Of a DNA stretch of 64,000 nucleotides, positions 7,779 through 16,947 are shown piece by piece (positions within the stretch are counted from its first letter, which is position 1; each line of letters begins with the position of its first letter). The notes beneath the pieces are model-generated. The model saw nothing but the letters and a program-made list of their open reading frames with translations. It searched no databases and was not told the origin of the DNA. The position numbers were made by a program, and so were the translations under genes. The stretch covers positions 30,861 to 94,860 of the forward strand of contig LVWT01000016.1 in assembly GCA_002083405.1 (NCBI GenBank). The letters run 5' to 3'. Origin of the DNA: Nitrospira sp. SG-bin2. Its GTDB lineage: Bacteria; Nitrospirota; Nitrospiria; Nitrospirales; Nitrospiraceae.

Positions 7779-8171
7779 ATGGCAGTGGTAACACAGTACG
7801 CAACAGGTCGGAGGAAATGTGCAATCGCAAGAGCCTGGGTCACCGGCACCGCCGGCGAGATCACAGTCAATGAGAAGCCATTAGAGAAGGCCTTCCCGCG
7901 CCTCACGCTCCGGCAAATCATCCAGTTGCCGCTTGAAATGGCGGGGGTCATGGGAAAGTATTCGATCAGCGCCACCGTATACGGTGGTGGACCGGCCGGA
8001 CAAGCCGGCGCGCTTCGCCACGCGATTGCCCGGGCCCTGGTCGCAATGACTCCGACCACGCGGCCTCCGCTCAAGAAAGAGGGATTGCTCACAAGAGACT
8101 CTCGCGTGAAAGAACGAAAGAAGTACGGACAAAAGGGAGCCCGTAAGCGCTTCCAGTACTCCAAGCGCTAA
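7779..8171 (+). CDS. rpsI: 30S ribosomal protein S9
   Basis: 130 residues. Begins QYATGRRKCAIARAWV and ends KKYGQKGARKRFQYSKR, the conserved S9 tail that reaches the P-site tRNA. AGAAGGAGG precedes the ATG. It is the last gene of the rplM operon; a strong terminator follows. Confidence 0.98.
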   Translation: MAVVTQYATGRRKCAIARAWVTGTAGEITVNEKPLEKAFPRLTLRQIIQLPLEMAGVMGKYSISATVYGGGPAGQAGALRHAIARALVAMTPTTRPPLKKEGLLTRDSRVKERKKYGQKGARKRFQYSKR

Positions 8172-8200
8172 CGCATCGAGAAGCCGGTATTCGACACAAG

Positions 8201-8231
8201 AAAGGGAAGGCTTCTCGCCTTCCCTTTTTTG
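8201..8231 (+). terminator. Rho-independent terminator after rpsI
   Basis: Stem AAAGGGAAGG (8201-8210) and CCTTCCCTTT (8218-8227), seven-base loop, running into a T tract. Confidence 0.9.
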
Positions 8232-8276
8232 TGCCCAACGGCAAATTAACTCTGACCAATCAGCAGGTCACCTACG

Positions 8277-9329
8277 ATGGGCAAGAAGTTTCGAGTGGCA
8301 ATTGCAGGCGCCAGCGGATATGCGGGCGCAGAACTTGTTCGGCTCGCCGCCGCGCATCCTTTTTATGAAATTACTGCCGTCACATCCGAGAAATCGGCCG
8401 GCCAGCTGGTGTCAGCCGTCTTCCCCAGTCTCACCGGCGTTGTAGAACATCGCTTCGAGGCACTGGCCCCGGAAGCCTTGGCTGAACGGGCGGACGCAGT
8501 GTTCCTGGCACTTCCCCACACTAAGTCACAGGACCCGGTTGCATTGTGTATGAAAGCGGGCAAGCTGGTTGTCGATCTCAGCGCCGATTATCGCCTCAAG
8601 GATGTCGCCGCCTACGAACAGTGGTACCAAACCCCGCATACGCACCCACGCCTCTTAGAAGAAGCGGTCTATGGTTTGCCGGAACTCCATCGGGAAGCCA
8701 TTGCCAAGGCAAGACTAGTCGCCTCGCCGGGCTGTTATCCGACTGCCGCCATCTTGCAGCTCGCGCCCCTCATCGCCAAGAATCTGGTGCAGCCTGATCT
8801 GATTGTGATCGATGCAAAGTCCGGGATCTCCGGAGCCGGACGCAGTCCTGCTCTCCCCTACCACTTCCCGGAAGCCCATGAATCACTGGAACCGTACAAG
8901 ATCGGCAAGCATCGGCATATACCTGAAATCGAACAAGAGCTGTCCGGCATGACCGGAAAGACCGGATCGGTCACCGTCACCTTTACACCGCACCTGGTAC
9001 CAATGAATCGTGGAATTCTCAGTACGGCGTACTGCAAGCTGGTGCATGACATGACGCTCGCCGACCTCCGGTCTTTGTATAGGGAATTTTACAAGGGAGA
9101 GCGGTTTGTCCGGCTCTATGAGGATATCGTCCCCAATCCCCGATATATCAGAGGCTCTAATTTTTGCGACGTCGGGGTCTACACCGATCCGCGGGCCGGA
9201 TGGGTGGTAACAGTCGCCGCCGTCGACAATCTGGTAAAAGGCGCCGCAGGCCAGGCCATCCAAGCCATGAATCTGATGATGGGGCTCCCTGAAGAGAGCG
9301 GGCTTACCCTGCCGGGCAGCTACCCGTAA
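8277..9329 (+). CDS. argC: N-acetyl-gamma-glutamyl-phosphate reductase
   Basis: 350 residues, normal length. ArgC reduces N-acetylglutamyl phosphate to the semialdehyde with NADPH in arginine synthesis. The Rossmann motif is VAIAGASGYAGAELVRL near the N-terminus, and the catalytic cysteine lies in VASPGCYPTAAILQLAPL (about residue 150). FTPHLVPMNRGILST is also typical. argJ follows 52 bp later in the same direction, so the two form an arginine operon. Confidence 0.96.
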   Translation: MGKKFRVAIAGASGYAGAELVRLAAAHPFYEITAVTSEKSAGQLVSAVFPSLTGVVEHRFEALAPEALAERADAVFLALPHTKSQDPVALCMKAGKLVVDLSADYRLKDVAAYEQWYQTPHTHPRLLEEAVYGLPELHREAIAKARLVASPGCYPTAAILQLAPLIAKNLVQPDLIVIDAKSGISGAGRSPALPYHFPEAHESLEPYKIGKHRHIPEIEQELSGMTGKTGSVTVTFTPHLVPMNRGILSTAYCKLVHDMTLADLRSLYREFYKGERFVRLYEDIVPNPRYIRGSNFCDVGVYTDPRAGWVVTVAAVDNLVKGAAGQAIQAMNLMMGLPEESGLTLPGSYP

Positions 9330-9381
9330 TGAGCAACTGACAACAATCGATTGTTTCAACCCACACTTCCAACGACTGACC

Positions 9382-10590
9382 GTGAAGACAAAGCAGACCT
9401 CCGGTGTGACCGCGCCTTTAGGCTTTGAAGCAGCCGGCATCCATTGCGGAATCAAGAAGCCGGGAATCCTCGATCTGGCTCTTGTCGTATCAACCGTCAG
9501 CGGGCCGATCGCCGGTGTGTTCACAAAAAACCAGGTTGCCGCCGCTCCGGTGATTCTCGATCGATTGCACCTCCGGCGGCGGCAGGGCCGCGCCATCATT
9601 GTGAATAGCGGAAACGCGAACGCCTGCACAGGGGCGAATGGACTTGCTTCGGCGCAGGTCATGGCCTCGACCGTCGCGCAAGGTCTTGCTATTCCCGTGC
9701 ACCAAGTCTTTGTCGGATCAACCGGCGTCATCGGGCGCGTGCTGCCGATTGATCGAATCAAAACGGGAATCCCGGCCTTGATCGCTCAACTCAGCAGCCG
9801 AGGCGGGCCCCAGGCCGCCCAAGCCATTCTGACCACCGATCTCCGTCCAAAAACCGTCGTCCTTCGAGGCAAGATCGGCAACAAAGTCGTGACCATAGGC
9901 GGCATGGCCAAAGGCTCCGGAATGATCCATCCCAATATGGCCACGATGCTGGCGTATCTGACCACCGATGCGGCGATTGCGCCTGCAGCGCTTCAGCATG
10001 CGCTCAAGTCCGCGGTCGACCAATCGTTCAATTGCATTACCGTGGACGGCGACACCAGCACCAACGACACGGTTCTCTGTCTGGCTAACGGACTGGCCAA
10101 GAATTCTCTGATCCGTCAAGGGACGGCCCACTATCGACGTTTCACCCAACTCCTGACCGAAGCCTCTGAACAGCTGGCCCTCGCCATTTGCCGGGACGGT
10201 GAAGGCGTGACCAAAGTCGTGAAGGTCCTGGTGACAGGAGCTGCAACAGTGACAGCCGCGAAACGTGTGGCGGCCACGATTGCTACGTCCAATCTCGTCA
10301 AGACCGCTCTGTTTGGAGAGGACGCCAACTGGGGCCGAGTCATGGGCGCCATCGGCCGATCCAACGTTCGCATCAAGCCACACAACGTGACGGTGCGCTT
10401 CAATGACGTGGTGATGGTCAAGCGAGGCATGGGAGTGGGGCTCGCGGCAGAACAGAAGATCGCACAGGTCTTCAAACACAAAGAATTTACGATTGCGGTG
10501 GATCTTGGGGATGGCCGGGCGCAGGCGCACATGTGGACGACCGACCTCTCATACGACTACGTCCGCATCAACGCAAGCTATCGATCTTAA
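9382..10590 (+). CDS. argJ: Bifunctional ornithine acetyltransferase / N-acetylglutamate synthase
   Basis: 402 residues with a GTG start at 9382. ArgJ recycles the acetyl group from N-acetylornithine to glutamate and may also use acetyl-CoA. The self-cleavage site that makes the alpha and beta chains is visible in GMIHPNMATMLAYLTTDA, the Ala-Thr bond before Met-Leu with the threonine as nucleophile. It ends ...YVRINASYRS, as in other ArgJ. With argC it gives two steps of the acetyl-cycle arginine pathway; the other arg genes are not in the window. Confidence 0.96.
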   Translation: MKTKQTSGVTAPLGFEAAGIHCGIKKPGILDLALVVSTVSGPIAGVFTKNQVAAAPVILDRLHLRRRQGRAIIVNSGNANACTGANGLASAQVMASTVAQGLAIPVHQVFVGSTGVIGRVLPIDRIKTGIPALIAQLSSRGGPQAAQAILTTDLRPKTVVLRGKIGNKVVTIGGMAKGSGMIHPNMATMLAYLTTDAAIAPAALQHALKSAVDQSFNCITVDGDTSTNDTVLCLANGLAKNSLIRQGTAHYRRFTQLLTEASEQLALAICRDGEGVTKVVKVLVTGAATVTAAKRVAATIATSNLVKTALFGEDANWGRVMGAIGRSNVRIKPHNVTVRFNDVVMVKRGMGVGLAAEQKIAQVFKHKEFTIAVDLGDGRAQAHMWTTDLSYDYVRINASYRS

Positions 10591-10806
10591 GCCGGAATTC
10601 TCCGGCAGCGTCTTGAAAACACACAGGGACTGTGATAGCGTGCCGAGGCTTTAGCAGTGGCACCACTCTATTCGTCCAATTTAGGACCGATAGAACATAT
10701 TCAAATTCAACATCGGCGCACAGACGCGCCGCTTGGCTTGAGAATAAGGGGCCGGTCCCCTCGTCCGTCGTACGGGCGCTCTGCAAGTCTCGGAGGAGGT
10801 GAAGGC

Positions 10807-11580
10807 ATGGCAGTCGTAGCAATCAAGGAACTCTTGGAAGCCGGTGTGCACTTCGGGCACCAAACGAACCGCTGGAATCCAAAAATGAAGAGATTCCTCT
10901 TCGGCGAGCGGAACGGCATCTATATCATCGATCTTCAACAGACGCTCGCGCGCATGGAACAGGCCTATGCCTTCGTCCGGGATATCGTGGCAGGGGGCGA
11001 CTCCGTCCTGTTCATCGGCACCAAGCGTCAGGCGGCGGAAATCCTCGAAGAAGAAGCGAAGCGGGCGAATATGTTCTTCGTGAACCAGCGCTGGCTCGGC
11101 GGCATGCTGACGAATTTCCAGACCATCCGCCGCAGCATCGACAAAATGAAGAAAATGGAAGCCACGCTGGAGAATCCCAGCGCGCACGGCCTCAAGAAAA
11201 AAGAAATCCTTCTGATGCAGAAGGACATTGCCAAACTCCAAAAGTACCTCTCCGGCATTAAGAACATGCGCGGCCTTCCGGGCGCGGTCTTCGTACTCGA
11301 CACCAGAATCGAAAAAATCGCCGTGCAAGAGGCGACCAGGTTGGATATTCCCGTCATCGCCATCCTGGACAGCAATTGCGATCCGGATTACATCACCCAC
11401 CCGATTCCGGGAAACGACGATGCAATCCGTTCGATCAAGCTCATCACGTCCAAGATTGCAGACGCGTGCATCGAAGGCGCGCACCTCAAGACTCAGCGTG
11501 AAGAAGCGGAGTTCCAGGCTGCGCCGGCCGGCGGAGACAAGAAACCGGCTGCGCGTCTTGAAAGCGTCCCGGCGTCATAA
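10807..11580 (+). CDS. rpsB: 30S ribosomal protein S2
   Basis: 257 residues from the ATG at 10807, preceded by GGAGGAGGTGAAGG. Signatures: LLEAGVHFGHQTNRWNPKMK, FVNQRWLGGMLTNFQTI and IPVIAILDSNCDPDYITHPI. The last 30 residues are a low-complexity Ala/Glu/Lys tail. First gene of the rpsB-tsf-pyrH-frr translation cluster. A 216-bp leader precedes it, long enough for autoregulation, but no defined leader structure was recognised. Confidence 0.97.
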   Translation: MAVVAIKELLEAGVHFGHQTNRWNPKMKRFLFGERNGIYIIDLQQTLARMEQAYAFVRDIVAGGDSVLFIGTKRQAAEILEEEAKRANMFFVNQRWLGGMLTNFQTIRRSIDKMKKMEATLENPSAHGLKKKEILLMQKDIAKLQKYLSGIKNMRGLPGAVFVLDTRIEKIAVQEATRLDIPVIAILDSNCDPDYITHPIPGNDDAIRSIKLITSKIADACIEGAHLKTQREEAEFQAAPAGGDKKPAARLESVPAS

Positions 11581-11647
11581 CACATATTGTATAGGTTCAG
11601 TACCGTTCTCACTCGGCCGAACTGCAAAGGATGAAGGATAACGGACC

Positions 11648-12244
11648 ATGGCAGGATCAAGTCAGCTAGTCAAAGAGCTTCGGGAAAAAACCGGGGCCGG
11701 CATTCTGGATTGCCAGAAAGCGCTTACCGAAAACGGCGACGACATTGAAAAGTCGATCGACTATCTCCGTCAAAAGGGGCTCGCGGCAGCCGCGAAGAAG
11801 TCCGGACGTGAGACGAATCAGGGGCTGGTTCACGCCTATATCCATATGGGCGGAAAAATCGGGGTCCTCATCGAGGTCAACTGCGAGACGGACTTCGTTG
11901 CCCGCAATGATGAATTCAAAGCGTTCGTCAATGATCTTGCGCTGCAGGTCGCGGCGGCGAAGCCCGTCTACGTCAGACGCGAAGACATTCCCAAGGACCT
12001 CATCGACAAGGAACGCGTGATCTACGAAGGACAAGCCAAGGAGATGGGAAAGCCGCCTGCGGCCTGGCCGAAAATCGTGGATGGAAAACTTGAAAAGTTC
12101 TTCCAGGAAAGCTGCCTGATGGAACAATCCTTTATCAAGGACCCGGCCGTCACGATCAAGGATCTCCTGGCTCAGAAAATCGCCAAGATCGGCGAAAACA
12201 TGAACATCCGCCGATTCACCCGCTTTCAGCTAGGCGAAGTATGA
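11648..12244 (+). CDS. tsf: Translation elongation factor Ts, short form
   Basis: 198 residues. The N-terminal UBA-like domain (LVKELREKTGAGILDCQKAL) and the core TDFVARNDEF motif that contacts EF-Tu are clear. At about 200 residues it is the short type lacking one core subdomain of the longer enterobacterial protein, as in Thermus. It exchanges GDP for GTP on EF-Tu. The last four bases overlap the pyrH start (ATGA), so translation is coupled. Confidence 0.96.
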   Translation: MAGSSQLVKELREKTGAGILDCQKALTENGDDIEKSIDYLRQKGLAAAAKKSGRETNQGLVHAYIHMGGKIGVLIEVNCETDFVARNDEFKAFVNDLALQVAAAKPVYVRREDIPKDLIDKERVIYEGQAKEMGKPPAAWPKIVDGKLEKFFQESCLMEQSFIKDPAVTIKDLLAQKIAKIGENMNIRRFTRFQLGEV

Positions 12245-12966
12245 CCTCTGCCAAATACCGGCGCCTCCTTCTGAAAGTCAGCGGGGAGATGCTCGCCGGT
12301 GAGCAGGGCTACGGCATTCAACCCTCTATCCTCCAAGGCCTGGCAGAAGAGATCGCCTCCGTTGCCGCACTCGGCACCCAAGTCGCCGTAGTGATCGGAG
12401 GCGGAAACATTTTCCGTGGCATCGCAGCCAGCGCGTCCGGCATGGAACGCGCCTCCGCTGATTACATGGGGATGCTTGCCACCGTCCTCAATGCCCTTGC
12501 GCTGCAAAACGCGCTGGAGAAGGCCGGCGTGATCACCCGGGTACAATCTGCTATCGAGATGCGTCAACTGGCGGAAGGCTATATCCGCCGGAGAGCGATC
12601 CGTCATCTGGAAAAAAACCGGGTGGTCATCTTCGCTGGCGGAACCGGCAATCCCTATTTCTCGACCGACACTGCCGCCGCGCTTCGCGCCATGGAAATCG
12701 GCGCGCAAGTCATCATGAAGGGCACCAAGGTGGACGGCATTTATGATGCCGACCCCATGAAGCATCCCGATGCAAAGAAGTACTCGGAAATCCCCTTTAT
12801 GTCGATCCTGAATCAGAACCTCAAAGTAATGGATGCAACAGCCATCAGCCTCTGCATGGATAATAATCTGCCCTTGATCGTGTTCAACCTCAAAGTGCAG
12901 GGCAACTTCAAACGTGTGGCCGCAGGCGAACCGATCGGGACCCTGGTCACACCCAGCAACCGCTGA
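12241..12966 (+). CDS. pyrH: Uridylate kinase
   Basis: 241 residues of the amino-acid-kinase fold that makes UDP from UMP. Signatures: LLKVSGEMLAGEQGYGI, VVIGGGNIFRG, FAGGTGNPYFSTDTAAALRA and KGTKVDGIYDADPMK. It overlaps tsf by four bases and precedes frr by 20 bp, the common bacterial order. Confidence 0.97.
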   Translation: MTSAKYRRLLLKVSGEMLAGEQGYGIQPSILQGLAEEIASVAALGTQVAVVIGGGNIFRGIAASASGMERASADYMGMLATVLNALALQNALEKAGVITRVQSAIEMRQLAEGYIRRRAIRHLEKNRVVIFAGGTGNPYFSTDTAAALRAMEIGAQVIMKGTKVDGIYDADPMKHPDAKKYSEIPFMSILNQNLKVMDATAISLCMDNNLPLIVFNLKVQGNFKRVAAGEPIGTLVTPSNR

Positions 12967-12986
12967 CCCGATTACGGAGTGTCGCC

Positions 12987-13550
12987 ATGTCCAACGCCGC
13001 CCCAATTAAGCAAAAACTCACGACTCATATGGACCAGTCCGTAGAACATTTGAAGCGGGACCTCGCCGGGCTCCGCACCGGCCGGGCCTCAGTTGCGCTT
13101 CTGGACGGAGTGCGCGTCGACTATTACGGCACCATGACGCCGCTGAAGCAGGTCTCCAATATCTCTACGCCGGAAGCAAGATTGCTCACCATCCAACCCT
13201 GGGAACCGAACCTGATTAAAGAAATTGAGAAGGCCCTGGCCAATTCAGGATTGGGATTGAACCCTTCGAACGACGGCAAAATGATTCGCGTGCCCCTCCC
13301 GCCGCTCACGGAAGAGCGCCGCAAGGAATTGACGAAGATCTGCAAAAAGCACGGCGAAGACACGAAAGTGCAGATTCGCGGCTTCCGTCGCGATGCCAAC
13401 GAAGAGTTGAAGAAACTTCAAAAAGATGCGAAGCTCACCGAAGACGAGCTGCGGAAGGCCGAACAAGAGACCCAAAAGCTCACCGAACAATACGGACAAA
13501 AGATCGACGAGATCATCAAGAAAAAGGAACAGGAGATCATGGAAGTCTGA
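12987..13550 (+). CDS. frr: Ribosome recycling factor
   Basis: 187 residues. LRTGRASVALLDGVRVDYYG, PLKQVSNISTPEARLLTIQP and the helical C-terminus (VQIRGFRRDANEELKK) are diagnostic. With EF-G, RRF splits post-termination ribosomes. Last gene of the translation cluster; alr begins within 30 bp. Confidence 0.97.
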   Translation: MSNAAPIKQKLTTHMDQSVEHLKRDLAGLRTGRASVALLDGVRVDYYGTMTPLKQVSNISTPEARLLTIQPWEPNLIKEIEKALANSGLGLNPSNDGKMIRVPLPPLTEERRKELTKICKKHGEDTKVQIRGFRRDANEELKKLQKDAKLTEDELRKAEQETQKLTEQYGQKIDEIIKKKEQEIMEV

Positions 13551-13578
13551 GGCCCAGGCTTCCGTCCTGGCCCCCAGC

Positions 13579-14712
13579 GTGCCGACTACTTCGACTTTTC
13601 TTCCAACGTGCGTTTCTGTCGATCTTTCCGCATTAGCCCATAATGTAGCTCAATTCAGGAAAGTCCTCTCGCCCGGCTGCGACGTCCTGGCGGTCATCAA
13701 GGCCAATGCCTATGGCCACGGGTCGGTTCAAACCGCCAAGGCGCTGATTCGGCAAGGCGTGTCTCGCGTGGCGGTGGTCTCGATCGAGGAAGGGGTCACG
13801 CTTCGGCAAGCGGGCATCAACGCGCCGATCGTCATCTTGGGGCCGGTGTTTCACGAACAATTCACCGACCTCTTCACACACCAACTGACTCCGGTGGTCA
13901 GCGATGCCGCCATTTTGCCGGCATTAGGGCAAGCCGCCTCATCGCTTCCAAGCCCCTACCCGATTCATCTCAAGGTCGAGACAGGTATGGGACGGCTGGG
14001 GCTCACGCACGCTGAGCTTGTCGATCTATTCAGCTCGCGCAGATTCCCGCACGCCTTGCACCTGGAAGGGCTGATGACCCATCTTGCCGACGCCGACGGG
14101 CCGGCCACGGACACGACGGAAGAACAGCTGACCCGGTTCCGCAAGGCTATAGAAATCGTCCGGGCTAGCGGGTTCAGGGTGCCGTTGATCCATGCCGCCA
14201 ATAGCGCCGGAGCCGTACGCTTTCCGGACGCACAATTCTCGCTCGTGCGCCCCGGCATCATGCTCTATGGCTACCACACCCTGCCTGCATCCATCGCCGC
14301 GCCGGACTTGAAACCAGTCCTCACGCTCCGCACCACGATTGCCCAACTGCGAACCGTGCAAGCAGGACACAAGGTCAGCTATAACGGCACCTTCACCGCC
14401 AAGACGCCGACCAAGATCGCGATCCTCCCTATCGGCTACGCCGATGGGTTGAGCCGTCACCTCTCGAATCGAGGCTCTGTGCTCATCCGCGGTCAACGCG
14501 CGCCCATCGCCGGCCTGGTATGCATGGATATGATTATGGTGGACGTCACTAAGATTGCAGGCGCTTCCGTCGGCGATGAGGCCGTCATCATCGGACGCCA
14601 GGGCGACGAACAGATCACCGCCGACGACATTGCCAAATGGACCGGCACGATCGCCTATGAAGTCCTCTGCACCATCGGCCCGCGCGTACCGCGTCTCTAT
14701 CACGAAGGCTAA
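13579..14712 (+). CDS. alr: Alanine racemase
   Basis: A PLP enzyme that makes D-alanine for peptidoglycan. About 377 residues from a GTG at 13579, the nearest sensible start after frr; no strong ribosome site is present, so coupling to frr is likely. The PLP lysine is in AVIKANAYGHG, the family motifs HLKVETGMGRLG and NSAGAVRFP follow, and the C-terminal domain has VCMDMIMVDVT. The last 30 codons (EVLCTIGPRVPRLYHEG) recur, diverged, at 18533 and 22497, which marks this 3' end as an insertion or recombination point. Confidence 0.95.
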   Translation: MPTTSTFLPTCVSVDLSALAHNVAQFRKVLSPGCDVLAVIKANAYGHGSVQTAKALIRQGVSRVAVVSIEEGVTLRQAGINAPIVILGPVFHEQFTDLFTHQLTPVVSDAAILPALGQAASSLPSPYPIHLKVETGMGRLGLTHAELVDLFSSRRFPHALHLEGLMTHLADADGPATDTTEEQLTRFRKAIEIVRASGFRVPLIHAANSAGAVRFPDAQFSLVRPGIMLYGYHTLPASIAAPDLKPVLTLRTTIAQLRTVQAGHKVSYNGTFTAKTPTKIAILPIGYADGLSRHLSNRGSVLIRGQRAPIAGLVCMDMIMVDVTKIAGASVGDEAVIIGRQGDEQITADDIAKWTGTIAYEVLCTIGPRVPRLYHEG

Positions 14713-14722
14713 CCGCTCGCAC
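14635..14722 (+). repeat. alr 3'-end repeat, copy A (functional gene end)
   Basis: This 88-bp segment, the last 26 codons of alr plus 10 bp beyond the stop, aligns without gaps to 22497-22584 with 72 of 88 identities by hand count. Part of it (14676-14710) aligns to 18533-18567 with 32 of 35 identities. All copies have the same orientation. Confidence 0.85.
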
Positions 14723-14898
14723 GCCGACGGCTAGATCTACCCCTATTACTCTGCCACCGGCTCACGGGCCTACGTGAGAACCCGTCTCCCCATAGTCGCC
14801 ATCGTCCTCAAATGATGTCCGGCGGGCATTCGCGCGATTCAAGACATGATAGACAATGGCTACATCTGCTGTACGCAACGAGCGTCCCATACATATCC

Positions 14899-15399
14899 TC
14901 AATTCATGTCTCTAGGACCAATACTGGTTCCTGACAAATTTTTGTCTTCAATAGCCAGCTGTCTTCTGTAAGCATGTCTTTGCCAAATAACCTCGATAAT
15001 TATGTGTCCAAAAGGAATAAGGAACACTACTCCAAGCTGAGCTACGTCCACAAAACTTGGAGGTTCTATAGGAAGTCCCAGTAATTCGTGAACACAATCA
15101 AATGACGACAGAACTGCGAGGACTGCACCAAGTGCTGCGAAAACCCACCAGGCAGGGCTAATGGAGATCCCTCTAGTCGGTCCACTAGTTATCACCCAAC
15201 CGAAGATTCTATAGCCCGAGATCAAGGCACACACTATGATAGTAGCTGTAATGAATTCGATGAAGTTGAACTTACCCTGATCTGGCAAACCAATGACAAA
15301 GGAGGTCATAACGGACAAAGCGATATAGATCCCCTCGATGGACAAAGGTGTTATGGCAACAGCTTCAATAGTTAAAATAACTTTGCTGATTTTGTTCAT
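14899..15399 (-). CDS. Hypothetical four-helix membrane protein
   Basis: 166 residues with four hydrophobic stretches (about residues 7-35, 45-70, 84-101 and 117-140), then a charged tail. No family recognised. Base composition is visibly richer in A and T than the core genes on either side, consistent with recent transfer. It lies just after alr, in the first segment between two alr 3'-end repeats. A start at 15399 gives MNKISKVILTIEAVAI. Confidence 0.65.
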   Translation of the reverse strand: MNKISKVILTIEAVAITPLSIEGIYIALSVMTSFVIGLPDQGKFNFIEFITATIIVCALISGYRIFGWVITSGPTRGISISPAWWVFAALGAVLAVLSSFDCVHELLGLPIEPPSFVDVAQLGVVFLIPFGHIIIEVIWQRHAYRRQLAIEDKNLSGTSIGPRDMN

Positions 15400-15510
15400 A
15401 TCTTCCGAGGAATGTCTGCATGCCGAGCAGTTGCTAGCCGCATTGTCCTCAGGAAAGTATACCTGACCACAACGTTCTTAAAAGCTGGGAAGGCATTGAG
15501 CGAGAAGGGT

Positions 15511-15540
15511 TTGAGGGACAAAAGAATAGGGACGTTCTAC
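15511..15540 (-). repeat. REP-like sequence, left of transposase remnant
   Basis: Minus strand reads GTAGAACGTCCCTATTCTTT outward from the end of the transposase remnant. The partner at 15752-15776 reads GTAGAATGTCCCCATCTCTT on the + strand, so the two face outward as an inverted pair. Related copies are at 19798 and 19890. Confidence 0.6.
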
Positions 15541-15713
15541 GTTTCCACCAGTTTCTGCGGGCGACTGATGGGCCAAAGACTCGCATCGAGGCCCAAGAGT
15601 GCGGCCATTCGCTCATTTAGCTTTTCGATCCAAAAGACCACAGCACGACCATTGCCATGATTGATGACGCGGTAGCAGTAGTCCCCGACTCCAGCTCGCT
15701 CTGTGCGTGGCAC
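15537..15713 (-). pseudogene. Remnant of a REP-associated tyrosine transposase (RAYT, Y1_Tnp/IS200-like)
   Basis: From a GTG at 15713 the minus strand reads 58 codons to a TAG at 15537. The first part, PRTERAGVGDYCYRVINHGN, is the family N-terminus (RxxRAG...YHVINRGN). The rest, WIEKLNERMAALLGLDASLW followed by PISRPQKLVET, looks like a transposase C-terminus. Full RAYTs have about 150-250 residues, so the central part with the His-hydrophobic-His motif and catalytic tyrosine is gone. The join is in frame. An internal deletion of a mobile-element gene is the simplest reading. Confidence 0.65.
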
Positions 15714-15751
15714 ACTTATACCCCCGCCAGTTCATCAACCTATCAAGAAAT

Positions 15752-15776
15752 GTAGAATGTCCCCATCTCTTTCCTC
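15752..15776 (+). repeat. REP-like sequence, right of transposase remnant
   Basis: GTAGAATGTCCCCATCTCTT then TCCTC, facing away from the remnant and matching the left copy at 15511-15540 in inverted orientation. Confidence 0.6.
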
Positions 15777-15781
15777 ATGGT

Positions 15782-16945
15782 TCAAGATTCGCCCCCTAGC
15801 CTTGCATCGGGAACGTCTTTCACAACGAAATGCGGTACAAAGCGGCTCTGATTCCCATGGATCAGACCGCGATCCTCCCGAATTCCCATCCCTGCCGGCT
15901 CGTTCCCGACCACCCAGGATCCGATCACCGGGTGCCATCCCCCGAATACCGGCAACGGCACGTACTGCTGATAGACCGAGTTCTGCGCATCGTAGGGTCC
16001 GGCGGTCGTCAGTACCTGATCCCCGTTCACGATTAATATATTGGCGCCTTCGCGTGGCCAAAATGGCTTCCTGACATAGGCGGCACAGTCTCCCGGTCCG
16101 GAAAAGAAAGCGGGCAACAGATTCGGGTGATCCGGATACCACTCCCACAGCAACGCGAGCAGACCTTTGTGGCTGAGCACCTGCTTCCAGGCAGGCTCCA
16201 GCACCATCATCGAAGACCGGGGCAGCTCCGACGCAAATGCGTCCTGACACATCCATTCCCAGGGATAGAGCTTGAAGAGCGCTGAGATCGGCTCGTTCCG
16301 GTGATCCACAAACCGCCGCCTCCCCGGCTCCCACCCGATCTGTTCGATCGGCAAAGTCTGCACGCGCCACCCGGCCTGGTTCGCCGTATCGGCCAGATAG
16401 GTCACCGTCTGCCGATCCTCATCGCTCCCATCCAAACAGGCCAAATGGAGCAGATCGTTCGAGGTTTGCCGACGGATCGCGCGCCACTGCCCGATCAACC
16501 GCTCATGCAGACTATTGAATTGATCCGCCTCCGGACAGATCTCTCGCAGCCATCCCCATTGACCGACCGCTGCTTCCAGCAATGAGGTCGGCGTATCAGC
16601 GTTGTACTCGAGCAATTTCGGCGACCCGATCCCGTCATACCAGAAATCAAACCGCCCATAGAGCGACGGGTCCTGCCGCTCACACGAATCGATGATCCGG
16701 GGCCGCCATTGTTCGGGGATGCGGAGATCGGCAAAACGGTCCTCGCGGATGATCCGCTCGACCGCCTCGACACAGAGCCGATGCAGCGAGGCCGTGGCCG
16801 ATGCGAGACAATCAACCTGCGCCTCGCTCAACTCATAGGCGGCATCCTCCCGCCAATAGCCGCCGTCCAGACTGTGATAGGTGACGCCGACCCGATCGAG
16901 TTGCGCCGGCCAATCGGCGCGCGGCTGCATCGTACGACGATGCAT
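15782..16945 (-). CDS. Glutathionylspermidine synthase-like ATP-grasp ligase (YgiC/YjfC type)
   Basis: 387 residues. The segments RFDFWYDGIGSPKLLEYNAD, TPTSLLEAAVGQWGWL, LFKLYPWEWM and GNEPAGMGIREDRGLIHGNQ are those of the GSP_synth domain, an ATP-grasp fold that forms amide bonds between peptides and amines. The N-terminal amidase of full GspS is absent, so this is the stand-alone YgiC/YjfC type, whose substrate is unsettled. A hypothetical gene ends three bases upstream of the ATG, so the two are translated together. It sits in the accessory island. Confidence 0.85.
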   Translation of the reverse strand: MHRRTMQPRADWPAQLDRVGVTYHSLDGGYWREDAAYELSEAQVDCLASATASLHRLCVEAVERIIREDRFADLRIPEQWRPRIIDSCERQDPSLYGRFDFWYDGIGSPKLLEYNADTPTSLLEAAVGQWGWLREICPEADQFNSLHERLIGQWRAIRRQTSNDLLHLACLDGSDEDRQTVTYLADTANQAGWRVQTLPIEQIGWEPGRRRFVDHRNEPISALFKLYPWEWMCQDAFASELPRSSMMVLEPAWKQVLSHKGLLALLWEWYPDHPNLLPAFFSGPGDCAAYVRKPFWPREGANILIVNGDQVLTTAGPYDAQNSVYQQYVPLPVFGGWHPVIGSWVVGNEPAGMGIREDRGLIHGNQSRFVPHFVVKDVPDARLGGES

Positions 16946-16947
16946 GG

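Noticed and set aside
9718..10530. Long open frame (270 codons) on the minus strand
   Set aside because: Antisense to argJ with no family features; explained by codon bias of argJ.
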